This document shows, piece after piece, positions 9,597-18,081 of a DNA stretch of 64,000 nucleotides (its first letter is position 1; each line of letters begins with the position of its first letter). Both the position numbers and the translations under genes were made by a program. The notes beneath the pieces are model-generated. The model did no database searches. It was not told the DNA's origin and worked only from the letters and a program-made list of their open reading frames with translations. The DNA is from Halomarina litorea (lineage in GTDB: Archaea > Halobacteriota > Halobacteria > Halobacteriales > Haloarculaceae): positions 62,001 to 126,000 of the forward strand of contig NZ_CP100451.1 in the NCBI RefSeq assembly GCF_024227715.1, written 5' to 3'.

Positions 9597-10184
9597 TCAC
9601 TCGGAGAACGCCTCGTAGGACACCGTCTTCTGGTCGACGATTCTCTGGCTCGCGGGCACCTCACCGTCGGGCGGCATGCTCCCCTCTGCCGGGCCACCGG
9701 GTTCGCCGACCACGAGTCGGCCGACCATCTCCAGTGACTTGTGCGGGGTGCAGAAGTAATCGTACGTCCCCTGTGTCTCGAATGTGTGCTCGAACGTGGC
9801 TCCCTGCTCGCCGAGAATCCCACTGTCCCACGCGGCGGCTCCCGATGGAATTCGCGTGACAGCAGCCCCACCATTGCCGTCTTTGTAGGCCGTCGAGGAG
9901 TGACTGCCGCTTTCGATCCGCCACGTGACAGTCGTCCCCGGTTCGACGAACAGCCCGATCGGATCGAAGTAGTACGCTCCACTCGCTGTCACCATCTGTA
10001 CGGTCGGAGTGCTCGTAGCTGTTGTCTCGGAATCGGCCGCTGTCTCGTTGCCTTCGTTCGTCTCACTCGTTCCGTTGCCCGTCCCTGGATTCGAGTCGCT
10101 ACAGCCAGCGAGTCCAACGAGACTCGCGGTGGCAGCGGTCCCGACCGCCTCCAGAACCTGCCGTCGATTCATACTGATAGCCAC
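9597..10184 (-). CDS. type 1 copper protein (halocyanin/plastocyanin-like lipoprotein)
   Basis: The 195-residue protein has an N-terminal NRRQVLEAVG Tat-like motif and a lipobox LAGC, so it is probably anchored outside the cell. A Thr/Ser/Glu-rich linker follows. The cupredoxin domain starts at about residue 63. Copper ligands can be read as His in SGSHSS, Cys and His in DYFCTPH, and Met in SLEMVG. The unusual part is a tail of about 40 residues after the Met loop. Halocyanins carry single electrons between membrane complexes. Partners could be the oxidase at the window start or another redox enzyme. Confidence 0.9.
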   Translation of the reverse strand: MAISMNRRQVLEAVGTAATASLVGLAGCSDSNPGTGNGTSETNEGNETAADSETTATSTPTVQMVTASGAYYFDPIGLFVEPGTTVTWRIESGSHSSTAYKDGNGGAAVTRIPSGAAAWDSGILGEQGATFEHTFETQGTYDYFCTPHKSLEMVGRLVVGEPGGPAEGSMPPDGEVPASQRIVDQKTVSYEAFSE

Positions 10185-10622
10185 GAGACTCGTCGGGAGA
10201 TGTGTTCGGCGGATTCCTATGCGTTGAGAATCCGAGTGCTACTTTCGTCTTAGGCCCTACTTCGACGATATGATTTGACACATCTGCGCCCCTGTATTAT
10301 CGAGCGCCCCGATCCGTGGCGATCGTGGCGAGAAATCCGGGGAAGAGCTGCTGCCGGCACAGCTACGAGAGAAACCAACAGCGCTCGGGCGAGAATAACA
10401 AGACAGTGCGTATGAATTGCTAATACTTGTGAGCTACAACCGAATCAATAGCAGCCGGATTAACAACCCGTGGCTGAGTCGGTGGCGTATGGACAGCGAC
10501 GGTGCAGTCGACCCTGCTCGTACGCTCGTTCTGTGGTGGAACACGCCGTCCCCGTCCGACGACGGGGGAGGGTCGAGCCGCCTCGACACCAGTTCGGACA
10601 CGACACAGCCGCTGTCCTGATA
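10185..10622 (+). other. intergenic region between divergent genes
   Basis: These 438 bp separate the copper-protein gene and the membrane protein gene at 10623, which diverge, so promoters for both must lie here. AT-rich patches around 10405-10430 and 10440-10460 could be TATA elements for the rightward gene. Short open frames exist (for example 10417-10620), but their codon use looks like out-of-frame GC-rich DNA and I do not call them. Confidence 0.5.
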
Positions 10623-12491
10623 ATGTCCGAAAACGACCAGTACGGATCGCCGAGTAGACGAGACCGGGGAACGAAGCTCGGACTGATCGCCGGGTTCCTC
10701 GGGTTGGCGTCGTTCCTCTGGGTCGCCCGGATCACCCCCGCACGGGGCTACGAACTCTCGCTGTACGCAGCGACGCCGGTCGCTGCGTGGGCCGGGGCTG
10801 GCGTCGCGTTCGTCGCGGCGGTACTGGTCGCGGCGTACGGGACCCGAGGACGGACGAGAGTGGGGGCGTCCGTGCTCGCGGTCGGGACAACTGCCGGTAT
10901 CGCGCTGTTGCCGTTCATTCGAAGCTATCACTCCTACGGGCTGGCGGACTCGCTGACCCATCTCGGCTGGACCCGCGGTATCGCGACCGGGGGGATGAGC
11001 GTCCTCGAAATCGTCTACCCGGGTGCGCACGTGACCACAGCGACGATCCATGCGCTGACCGGCATCGCTTTGGGTCGTGCCCTGACGCTCGTCATCGGCC
11101 TGTTCACCGCCATCTTCCTCGTCTTCGTCCCGGTGACTGTCCGGGCCATCACCGACGATCAGGCGGCAGTTTCGATCGCGGCGTTTTCGGCGTGTTTCTT
11201 GCTTCCCATCACGAACGTCTCGACGTTCCTCGACTTCCACACCTACTCGTTGACGACGTTCTTCTTCCCGGTCGTCCTGTTCCTGCTGCTCAAGTACCTC
11301 GCCGCGGAGCCGCGGCTGACCGGCTGGCGGAACGCCACGTCGGCGACGGGGCTCCTCCTGATCGTCAGCGGAATCGCACTCGACTTGCTGCACCCACAGG
11401 TGGCCGTGAACGTCCTCGCCTTCTTCGCCGCTATCGTCGCCCTCCAGCGATTGGCACCGTACCTGCCGGGCGAGTCACGGTTCGCGAGGTCGCGGTCGGT
11501 ACTCTTCCCGCTGGTCGGCATCTCGGCGTTCTTCGGGCTGTGGACGCTCCGCTACGAGGTCGTCTACAGTATGTTCGGACGGCTCGTCGGCGCGGCCATC
11601 GGGTTCGTCGTCGGGGACGCCCCGGCCGCGAAAGTCGTCGCCAACCGCCAGGAGTCGGCGACCGGCGTTGGGACGAGCCTCGTCGAATTGTTTGGAAAAT
11701 TGTTCGCCGTCCACGCGGCCTACGGCCTGCTAGCGGCCGGCCTCGTGCTGGCGCTGCTCGCCGGGGTGCTGAGCAGCGCCCGCGAGGACCGCAACACGGC
11801 CATCGCCTACGTCGGCTACGGCGGCATCGCGCTCGTGCCGTACTTCCTGCTGTACTTCGTCGGCGACGTCTCGAAGTACTTCTTCCGGCACGTCGGTTTC
11901 GCGATGGTGTTCGTGACGTTCCTCGGGGCGCTCGCGCTCCATGCGCTGTACCGCTACGCGACGTCGATGAGCGACGGAACGGGAGTGAACGTCGGAGACT
12001 GGCTGCGGCCGGTCGCCGTCGTCACGGTCTGTATCGCGTTAGTGCTCTCGGTCGCCGTCATGTTCCCCTCGCCGTACATCTACAAACGCAACGGGCACGT
12101 CAGCGACCAGTCGATGAGCGGCTATCGGATGGCCTTCGATCAGGGAGGAGAGGATGTCGCTTACACGAGCGTCGGAGCCGTTCCCTACCGGTATGGCGAC
12201 GCGCTCCGGACGGACGTACAGACGATCGACCAGCTTCCGCCACGATACATGGCCGCGGGGAATTTGACGACCTACACGAACGGGACGTCCTACTACTTCG
12301 TCGTGACCGAGCAGGCCTACCAGCAACAGATCTACGCGAAAGACCAGCTCAGGTACGATCGATCGATGTTCGCGACCGTCGGCACGTCGTTTGGCGTCAA
12401 CCGCGTCCAGACCAACGAGGGATTCACCAAGTACTACGTCGACTCGGGCGTTCGTACCCCAACCGCGGTGAACACAACCGCACGGCGCTGA
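10623..12491 (+). CDS. large polytopic membrane protein, GT-C-like topology
   Basis: The protein has 622 residues from the ATG at 10623; the same frame stays open upstream to 10470 but that part is unlike protein. About twelve to thirteen hydrophobic helices cover residues 20-500. They are followed by an extracellular-type domain of about 120 residues rich in Tyr, Gln and Asn-X-Ser/Thr sites. This layout resembles GT-C glycosyltransferases and related archaeal membrane proteins that act on lipid-linked sugars. A short Asp-containing loop (SLTHLGW...) follows helix 3-4, but no definite catalytic DD/DE motif is proven. Function remains open. Confidence 0.8.
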   Translation: MSENDQYGSPSRRDRGTKLGLIAGFLGLASFLWVARITPARGYELSLYAATPVAAWAGAGVAFVAAVLVAAYGTRGRTRVGASVLAVGTTAGIALLPFIRSYHSYGLADSLTHLGWTRGIATGGMSVLEIVYPGAHVTTATIHALTGIALGRALTLVIGLFTAIFLVFVPVTVRAITDDQAAVSIAAFSACFLLPITNVSTFLDFHTYSLTTFFFPVVLFLLLKYLAAEPRLTGWRNATSATGLLLIVSGIALDLLHPQVAVNVLAFFAAIVALQRLAPYLPGESRFARSRSVLFPLVGISAFFGLWTLRYEVVYSMFGRLVGAAIGFVVGDAPAAKVVANRQESATGVGTSLVELFGKLFAVHAAYGLLAAGLVLALLAGVLSSAREDRNTAIAYVGYGGIALVPYFLLYFVGDVSKYFFRHVGFAMVFVTFLGALALHALYRYATSMSDGTGVNVGDWLRPVAVVTVCIALVLSVAVMFPSPYIYKRNGHVSDQSMSGYRMAFDQGGEDVAYTSVGAVPYRYGDALRTDVQTIDQLPPRYMAAGNLTTYTNGTSYYFVVTEQAYQQQIYAKDQLRYDRSMFATVGTSFGVNRVQTNEGFTKYYVDSGVRTPTAVNTTARR

Positions 12492-12765
12492 AGAACCACC
12501 GTCTCAGTCGACCAAAGGCATTGGAGCCCCTCAGTCGGTAGATATTCCATGCGCCGGGCAAATCGTACCGGCAACCAGCGTAACGTCGGTGGCGATGCTC
12601 GTGAGGCGGGATCAATCGACCCACGAAACCTCATCAGCGTGTTAGCGTCCCGCCGATAGAATCCAGATGAGCACTCCGAAGGCAACCAGGCGCGATCAAA
12701 GTCCCTATGAGTGCCTCACCTCAGTCCGACGTGAGGTGTCCAACGAAGCGGGCGACTGGGGCGGT

Positions 12766-13341
12766 TCAAGACCGCGGAACTGCCTCGCGATATTGCTCAT
12801 ACTCGTCGCCATAGTGGTCGCGGAGCCATGGCTCCTCTGCGAACGGCATCAGTACCAACCATACAGCCGCCGTGATACACATCGCAGCACCGAGTAGCGA
12901 GTTCCCCGTAACTGCGAGGCCGCCAACAGTGAACAGGAGTCCGACGATCTGTGGGTTACGCGAGTACTGATAGAACCCGTCCGTTCGAAATTCGCCGGGG
13001 AGTCCACTGGTCTCACGGACGCCGAGGTCGGTCATGCTCGCCACGGTAACGAGCAGACCCAATCCTGCGATGAACTCACCGACGGGCAACAGTAGGGACG
13101 GGACTGTCGACAGGTGCCGCCAATCGAGATAAGCAGTCGCACCGAGCGTGACTGTCACAACGCCACTCAGTATGAGATACAGCCCGAACCGCCAGTCGTG
13201 GTCGCCTGGTGGCCACAGTCGGTGGTTCGGAGCACGGATACTGATGACCATTGCTGCGGCTAAGAGCGCGCAAGCGGCGATCCCTATCCCTGTCGTTGCC
13301 ACTGTCTGAAGCGCGTGAGTACTGACTATCCACTCGATCAT
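12766..13341 (-). CDS. isoprenylcysteine/phospholipid methyltransferase-like membrane protein
   Basis: The protein has 191 residues from the ATG at 13341; the frame extends five codons to a GTG. It has about five hydrophobic helices. The C-terminal pattern YQYSRNPQIVG, then about 30 residues later EEPWLRDHYGDEYEQYREAVPR, is the typical signature of the ICMT/PEMT-like family. Members bind S-adenosylmethionine at the membrane surface and methylate lipids or prenyl-cysteine groups. The natural substrate in haloarchaea is not known. The upstream 274 bp (12492-12765) contain nothing I can support. Confidence 0.85.
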   Translation of the reverse strand: MIEWIVSTHALQTVATTGIGIAACALLAAAMVISIRAPNHRLWPPGDHDWRFGLYLILSGVVTVTLGATAYLDWRHLSTVPSLLLPVGEFIAGLGLLVTVASMTDLGVRETSGLPGEFRTDGFYQYSRNPQIVGLLFTVGGLAVTGNSLLGAAMCITAAVWLVLMPFAEEPWLRDHYGDEYEQYREAVPRS

Positions 13342-13591
13342 GCACACCTTTCTCACTGAAGGAGCAAATAGTGCAGGACGAAACAGGAACCGGCATCCCG
13401 AGTGAGTGAACTGGGCATACTGGAAAGTCCTATATCACCGTACAGAGAGAGAGAGCGACCACGAGCAGAGCTGACGCACCAGTAGATTCCCACTATCGAG
13501 AGAATCGGTGTTCGGACGAACGACCGGTCATTCGATTGGTAGTGTATCCATCCGAACGGCTGAAGGACGGCTATCTCGTCTAGGAAATCGT

Positions 13592-14095
13592 ATGGGGGCT
13601 GACGATAGTGCCGCTCCGTCGAAGAGTGCTGAGAACGCACTCGACTGGCAGGCGCTTGCCTACGGTACGTTCGTCCAAGTCGTCTATCTCCTCGCCCTCT
13701 CGTTCGTTCAGCCACTGGCATCCCACCCTGTCCGAAGTCTCGGGCTGCTCGCTGCAACTGGGATCCTCGGCGGTGTGACTGCCGGACGACTCGCCGGACG
13801 TCCGCAGCATCGACGAGCCCGGTACGGGGCTGTCAGTGGCGTGATCGGAGGTATTGGGTTCGCAGGTGCCTACTGGGCGACGATGTACGTCGAGTGGATG
13901 CCGTATGGAGCGTATCGGTATCCGACGAACCTTCTCGTGACACGGCTCCCGATTCACTGGTATATCGCTGGGTACGATCCCTACATCGTGTTCGCTGTGG
14001 GACTACTCGCGATTCCTGCCTTTGGTACCCTCGGCTACGTTGCTGGGTGGGCGATTCCGTCCCCAGAACGTCCCCTTCGGCTCATTCGTTGGTGA
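13592..14095 (+). CDS. small multi-pass membrane protein
   Basis: The protein has 167 residues from the ATG at 13592; the frame runs further upstream but without protein-like sequence. It begins with an acidic soluble stretch, then has four to five hydrophobic helices from about residue 24 to 160, ending in a short basic tail. No family motif is recognised. It precedes the DtxR-family regulator by about 150 bp on the same strand but has its own spacing, so membership of the metal operon is doubtful. Confidence 0.72.
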   Translation: MGADDSAAPSKSAENALDWQALAYGTFVQVVYLLALSFVQPLASHPVRSLGLLAATGILGGVTAGRLAGRPQHRRARYGAVSGVIGGIGFAGAYWATMYVEWMPYGAYRYPTNLLVTRLPIHWYIAGYDPYIVFAVGLLAIPAFGTLGYVAGWAIPSPERPLRLIRW

Positions 14096-14221
14096 ACGAT
14101 GTGCGACTCAGCGCTGCCTCCGGGTTCAGCTCCGTAGGAATGAGCTTGTTCTGAGTGGACGATAGCAACTACGCGCAGAAGTGTCGAAGTAGAGACATCC
14201 GTGAGTAGGACTAGCAAAGCC

Positions 14222-14241
14222 TTATTTTAGATGCGTCTAAA
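14222..14241 (+). promoter_or_regulatory. inverted-repeat operator overlapping the TATA box of the DtxR-family gene
   Basis: A perfect inverted repeat, TTTAGA-TGCG-TCTAAA, lies at 14226-14241, ending 8 bp before the ATG at 14250. The AT-rich element TTATTTTA at 14222-14229 is about 25 nt upstream of the ATG, as expected for a TATA box of a leaderless transcript. A repressor bound to the repeat would cover the box. The sequence is the sort of short dyad DtxR/MntR-family repressors recognise, so autoregulation by metal-loaded regulator is the likely reading. Confidence 0.7.
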
Positions 14242-14249
14242 GACCAATC

Positions 14250-14954
14250 ATGGATGAATCGAAAACCGATGGCTACCTGATGGCCATCTATCGGTTACAA
14301 CGCTCAGACCGACGAGTCTCACCGTCAGCCATCGCGGCTGAACGGGGGGTGACATCGCCAACAGTGACGCGAACGCTCCAGTGCTTGGACGAGGAGGAAC
14401 TCGTCGACTACGAACGCTACCGGGGTGCTCGGCTCACTGCGAGTGGGGAACGGCGCGTACTCGCGGCACTCCGCCGCCGTCGACTCCTCGAACGGTTTCT
14501 CACCGAGGAGTTCGGGTACGACCGGAGCGAGGTGCACGACGAGGCGGACGCCCTGGAACCTCACGTGAGCGAACAGTTCGTCGATCGCATCGCCGCGCGG
14601 CTCGAATCCCAATCGGTGGGTCCGCACGACGCACCGGTCGCCCTCGTCGAGTCGATGGCTCGTCGAGAACGAGCTCTCCAGTCGTTGGCACAGTGCGAAC
14701 AGGGAGCGACTGTTGTCGTTTCCGCTATCGAAGACCAGTCGCTCGAGACCCTCGCGTCCCTTTCGAAGAGTGGCGTCGTTCCCGGAACGACGCTCGATGT
14801 GCTCGAACCCAGCTCCACCGGGGAGTTGACGGTCGAAGTGAGCGAGACCGGCGAACAAGTGTCTGTCTCCGCGGACGTCGCTTCGGCCGTCTCCGTCGTA
14901 CACGTGGCCGACGAGCCGACTCACGACCACCGGCAGCACACGGAGGCACGCTGA
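14250..14954 (+). CDS. DtxR/MntR-family metal-dependent repressor
   Basis: The 234-residue protein has a winged helix at about 1-65 (SPSAIAAERGVTSPTVTRTLQCL as recognition region). A dimerisation domain with candidate metal ligands, such as the Glu/His-rich ERFLTEEFGYDRSEVHDEADALEPHVS region, spans about 70-140. A C-terminal FeoA/SH3-like domain covers about 150-220. The family binds Fe2+ or Mn2+ and then represses uptake or oxidative genes. Its stop overlaps the ATG of the multicopper oxidase (TGATG), and the ZIP transporter and copper protein follow, so it probably controls this operon through the dyad at 14226-14241. Confidence 0.93.
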   Translation: MDESKTDGYLMAIYRLQRSDRRVSPSAIAAERGVTSPTVTRTLQCLDEEELVDYERYRGARLTASGERRVLAALRRRRLLERFLTEEFGYDRSEVHDEADALEPHVSEQFVDRIAARLESQSVGPHDAPVALVESMARRERALQSLAQCEQGATVVVSAIEDQSLETLASLSKSGVVPGTTLDVLEPSSTGELTVEVSETGEQVSVSADVASAVSVVHVADEPTHDHRQHTEAR

Positions 14955-16219
14955 TGCCGTCACTGGACTACTCACGGGCAGCGGAGTTCTCCGAGCGGTT
15001 GGAGCAACGCTTAGTCGACTCCCTCGAGTCGGACGTCACGACGACGCGCCGAGCCGTCCTCGGGAGCATCGGGCTGGCGGGAAGCGCCGCGCTGGCCGGT
15101 CTCGGGCGAGCGGACAGCGAGGGTGAACACGGTGGTGGCGGCGGCGGGTCACACGGAAACTTCGGTGCGGTCGGCGAGTACGACAACACCACCTTCGACC
15201 CTCACGAGTTCCTCTATCAGTTCAACACGGGACGTGGGGAACAGGAGAACGTCCCGCAGGCCATCTACGAGGAGGACGGACGCACCGTCCGTGAGTTCGA
15301 ATTCACGGCAGTCGACACGACCGTCGCCATCGCCCCCGGTATCGAGTTCCCCGCGTGGGCGTACAACGGGCAGGTCCCCGGTCCGACCATCCGAGCGGTC
15401 GAGGGCGACCTCATCCGCGTGACGTTCGAGAACCTCGGTCGCCACGCTCACACCATCCACCCCCACTTGCGGAACCTCAACCCGGAGATGGACGGGATTC
15501 CACAGAACGGGCCGGGGGTTCTCGATACGGGCGAGTCATTCACCTACGAGTGGATCGCCCAACCGGCGGGCACGCACTTCTATCACTGTCACTCGCTGCC
15601 GCTGAAAGAGCACATCCACCGCGGCCTCTACGGGACCATTGTCATCGACCCGGACCCCGAGCGGGTCGCCGAGCGACCGGAGGAGTACTGCAACTACCAC
15701 GCCTCGCAGATTACGGACGAACTGCGAGCCGACCTCGTCGCCGAGGCGAAGACGCGGAACCACGAGTATCCCGAGAACGACGCCGTCAACGAGATGGTCA
15801 TCGTGATGAACTCCTTCGACACCAACTTCGACGGCGGGAACGAGGTGTACGCCGCCAACACCCGGGCGTTCGCCTACGGTGTCGGCCGGACCGACGGTGA
15901 GGGCAACTGGGACGCCGGCGAGACCAAACGGCCCATCCAGATCGACGGCCAGCAGCGCCAGCGGGTCTACCTGGCTAACGCGACGGAGTTCGACCTCGTC
16001 AACTCGTTCCACACCCACTCGCAGTTCTTCGACTACTACGACCACGGGACGACACTCACACCGACACTCCAGACGGTCGACACGGTCATGCAGTGTCAGG
16101 CACAGCGCGGTATCATCGAACTGGATTATTCGACGCACGACCCGGGGCTGTACATGTTCCACGCCCACCAGTCGGAGTTCGCCGAACTGGGCTGGATGAG
16201 CTTCTTCGAGGTGGTCTAA
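14954..16219 (+). CDS. two-domain multicopper oxidase, Tat-exported
   Basis: The protein has 421 residues from the ATG that overlaps the upstream stop by one base. A twin-arginine leader (TTRRAVLGSIG) lies at about 30-50 after an unusually long N-terminal extension, and a Gly/His-rich linker follows. Domain 1 has HTIHPHLRN and FYHCHSLPLKEHIHRG (type 1 Cys and His plus trinuclear-site His). Domain 2 has FHTHSQ and MFHAHQ. Such enzymes oxidise Cu+, Fe2+, Mn2+ or organic donors with O2, or act as nitrite-reductase relatives. With a DtxR regulator and a ZIP permease beside it, metal oxidation is the best guess. Confidence 0.92.
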   Translation: MPSLDYSRAAEFSERLEQRLVDSLESDVTTTRRAVLGSIGLAGSAALAGLGRADSEGEHGGGGGGSHGNFGAVGEYDNTTFDPHEFLYQFNTGRGEQENVPQAIYEEDGRTVREFEFTAVDTTVAIAPGIEFPAWAYNGQVPGPTIRAVEGDLIRVTFENLGRHAHTIHPHLRNLNPEMDGIPQNGPGVLDTGESFTYEWIAQPAGTHFYHCHSLPLKEHIHRGLYGTIVIDPDPERVAERPEEYCNYHASQITDELRADLVAEAKTRNHEYPENDAVNEMVIVMNSFDTNFDGGNEVYAANTRAFAYGVGRTDGEGNWDAGETKRPIQIDGQQRQRVYLANATEFDLVNSFHTHSQFFDYYDHGTTLTPTLQTVDTVMQCQAQRGIIELDYSTHDPGLYMFHAHQSEFAELGWMSFFEVV

Positions 16220-17455
16220 ATGAGCAAACCAAACACCGATGGCGGAACGACTGTGAATCGAACCGAACGCCCGCTGGGTCTTCCCAAGTGGGTCGCAGCT
16301 CTACTTCCAATTATCCTGCTTGCCCTCATCGCGGGTGCGTTCTTCGCGACGGCGCCGTTCGCGTCGCTCGACAACGGTGGTGCGCCACTCCCCGACGTGT
16401 CGGTGACGCATACGACCCTACCGAGCGAAGAGACCGTCGTCCTACACGTCACGAACAACGGTCCGGACGAAGTGACCATCTCACAGGTGCTGGTCGCAGA
16501 AGCCTACTGGGACTTCGATGTGCAGGGTGCAGGCGGTGATAACACCCTCGCCCCTCGTGAGAGCGCTGAGATCGTCGTCCCGTACCACTGGAACCCAGGC
16601 TGGGACCTCGAGGTAGCCCTGCTACTCTCGGATGGCGCAACCGTCCACCACACCATTATCGCCCCCAGCCAGTCACCAGGATTGACGACTGACCTGCTGG
16701 TGACGATGGCTGTCATCGGCCTGTTCGTCGGCGTCATCCCCGTCGCGCTGGGGATGCTGTGGTTCCCGTTCCTGCGCTCGATGAGCGACCGGTGGCTCCA
16801 CGCCATCCTCGCGTTCTCGGCGGGGGTCCTCGCCTTCCTCGCCATCGACGCGGGCTTCGAGGCGTTCGAACTCGCCGAGCAGGTACCCGGGGCGTTCGAG
16901 GGACCCATCCTCGTCGCTCTCGGCGTCCTCGGGGCGCTCCTCGCGGTGCAGGCGGTCAGCGCGTGGCGGACGGGCCGGGCGGCCGCCGGTGACAGTCGTG
17001 CACAGAGCGGGCTGTGGGTCGCCTACCTCGTCGCGCTCGGCATCGGCCTGCACAACCTCGCGGAGGGGCTGGCCATCGGGAGTTCGTTCGCGCTGGGACG
17101 CGTCTCCCTCGGCGCGTTCCTCGTCATCGGGTTCATGCTCCACAACGTGACCGAGGGGCCGGCCGTCGTCGCGCCCCTCACCCGGGGCGAACGGCCGCAC
17201 CTCGGCCACTTCGTCGCGCTCGGGGTCATCGCGGGTGCGCCGGTCATCCTCGGCGGGTGGCTCGGGAGCCTCGCGTTCTCGCCGACGCTGGGAGCGTTCT
17301 TCCTCGCCGTCGGCGTGGGTGCCATCCTGCAGGTCGTCTGGGAACTGCGTGGGATGATCAGCCGCAACGGCCGGGTGGGGTCGGCGCTGAACCTCGTCGC
17401 CCTCCTGTCGGGTCTCGTCGTGATGTACGTCACCGACCTCTTCGTCACACTCTAA
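16220..17455 (+). CDS. ZIP-family metal transporter with an N-terminal exported domain
   Basis: The 411-residue protein starts immediately after the oxidase stop. A membrane helix at about 23-45 leads to an extracellular beta-rich domain of about 95 residues with a CARDB-like pattern (VLHVTNNGPDEVTI). About seven hydrophobic helices follow from residue 155. The paired ZIP metal motifs are present as HNLAEG and HNVTEG. ZIP proteins move divalent cations into the cytosol. The exported domain is additional to the minimal ZIP fold and could dock the multicopper oxidase or the copper protein encoded on either side; that interaction is inference. Confidence 0.9.
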   Translation: MSKPNTDGGTTVNRTERPLGLPKWVAALLPIILLALIAGAFFATAPFASLDNGGAPLPDVSVTHTTLPSEETVVLHVTNNGPDEVTISQVLVAEAYWDFDVQGAGGDNTLAPRESAEIVVPYHWNPGWDLEVALLLSDGATVHHTIIAPSQSPGLTTDLLVTMAVIGLFVGVIPVALGMLWFPFLRSMSDRWLHAILAFSAGVLAFLAIDAGFEAFELAEQVPGAFEGPILVALGVLGALLAVQAVSAWRTGRAAAGDSRAQSGLWVAYLVALGIGLHNLAEGLAIGSSFALGRVSLGAFLVIGFMLHNVTEGPAVVAPLTRGERPHLGHFVALGVIAGAPVILGGWLGSLAFSPTLGAFFLAVGVGAILQVVWELRGMISRNGRVGSALNLVALLSGLVVMYVTDLFVTL

Positions 17456-17481
17456 CGTCTGTGGGCGACTCGTACTTCGAC

Positions 17482-17892
17482 ATGAACAGGAGGCAGGTAC
17501 TCCGACTCGGCGGCGCAGCGCTCGTGGCGACCGCGACGGCGGGCTGTTCGTCCATCGGCGGGTCGAACGGGTCACCGAGGGTGTCGATGGCCGACGGGTT
17601 CAGCTACGAACCGGAGCGGGTCACGATTAGCCCGGGGGCGACGGTCCGCTGGGTGAACGACAGCGACGTCGGGCACACCGTGACAGCCTACGAGGACGGC
17701 ATCCCCGCGGACACGGCGTACTTCGCCAGCGGCGGGTTCGAATCCGAACGGGCCGCACGCGCCGACGTGAACGGTGGACTCCTCGCCGCCGGGGAGGCGT
17801 ACGAGCACGCGTTCGAGGACCCCGGGACGTTCGAGTACTTCTGCATCCCCCACGAGGGGTCGGGGATGACCGGGAGCGTCGTCGTCAGGTAG
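17482..17892 (+). CDS. type 1 copper protein (plastocyanin-like lipoprotein)
   Basis: The protein has 136 residues from the ATG at 17482; an in-frame GTG at 17461 is an alternative. The leader NRRQVLRLGG and lipobox TAGC predict export and lipid anchoring. The cupredoxin domain has His in DVGHTV, Cys-x-x-His in YFCIPHEG and Met in SGMTG, a complete type 1 site. It lies 26 bp behind the ZIP gene in the DtxR-led run and may be the electron acceptor or donor of the multicopper oxidase. The following 189 bp contain no supported feature. Confidence 0.9.
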   Translation: MNRRQVLRLGGAALVATATAGCSSIGGSNGSPRVSMADGFSYEPERVTISPGATVRWVNDSDVGHTVTAYEDGIPADTAYFASGGFESERAARADVNGGLLAAGEAYEHAFEDPGTFEYFCIPHEGSGMTGSVVVR

Positions 17893-18081
17893 TCCCGGCC
17901 CGGAGCGAGGAGGTTCCCACAACAACCACCTCTGCGCCGGGTTGATTAGCAGGTGAGTGCGCTGTCCTGTAGTACCGCACGTATCGTGTACTGCACAGTG
18001 GTGCCTCCGACTGCGAGCGTCGGGTCGTTCAGGGGAAGGGAGGTAGTCAGGTAGAAGTAGCTCGCTGTGCAACTGGCGCTA

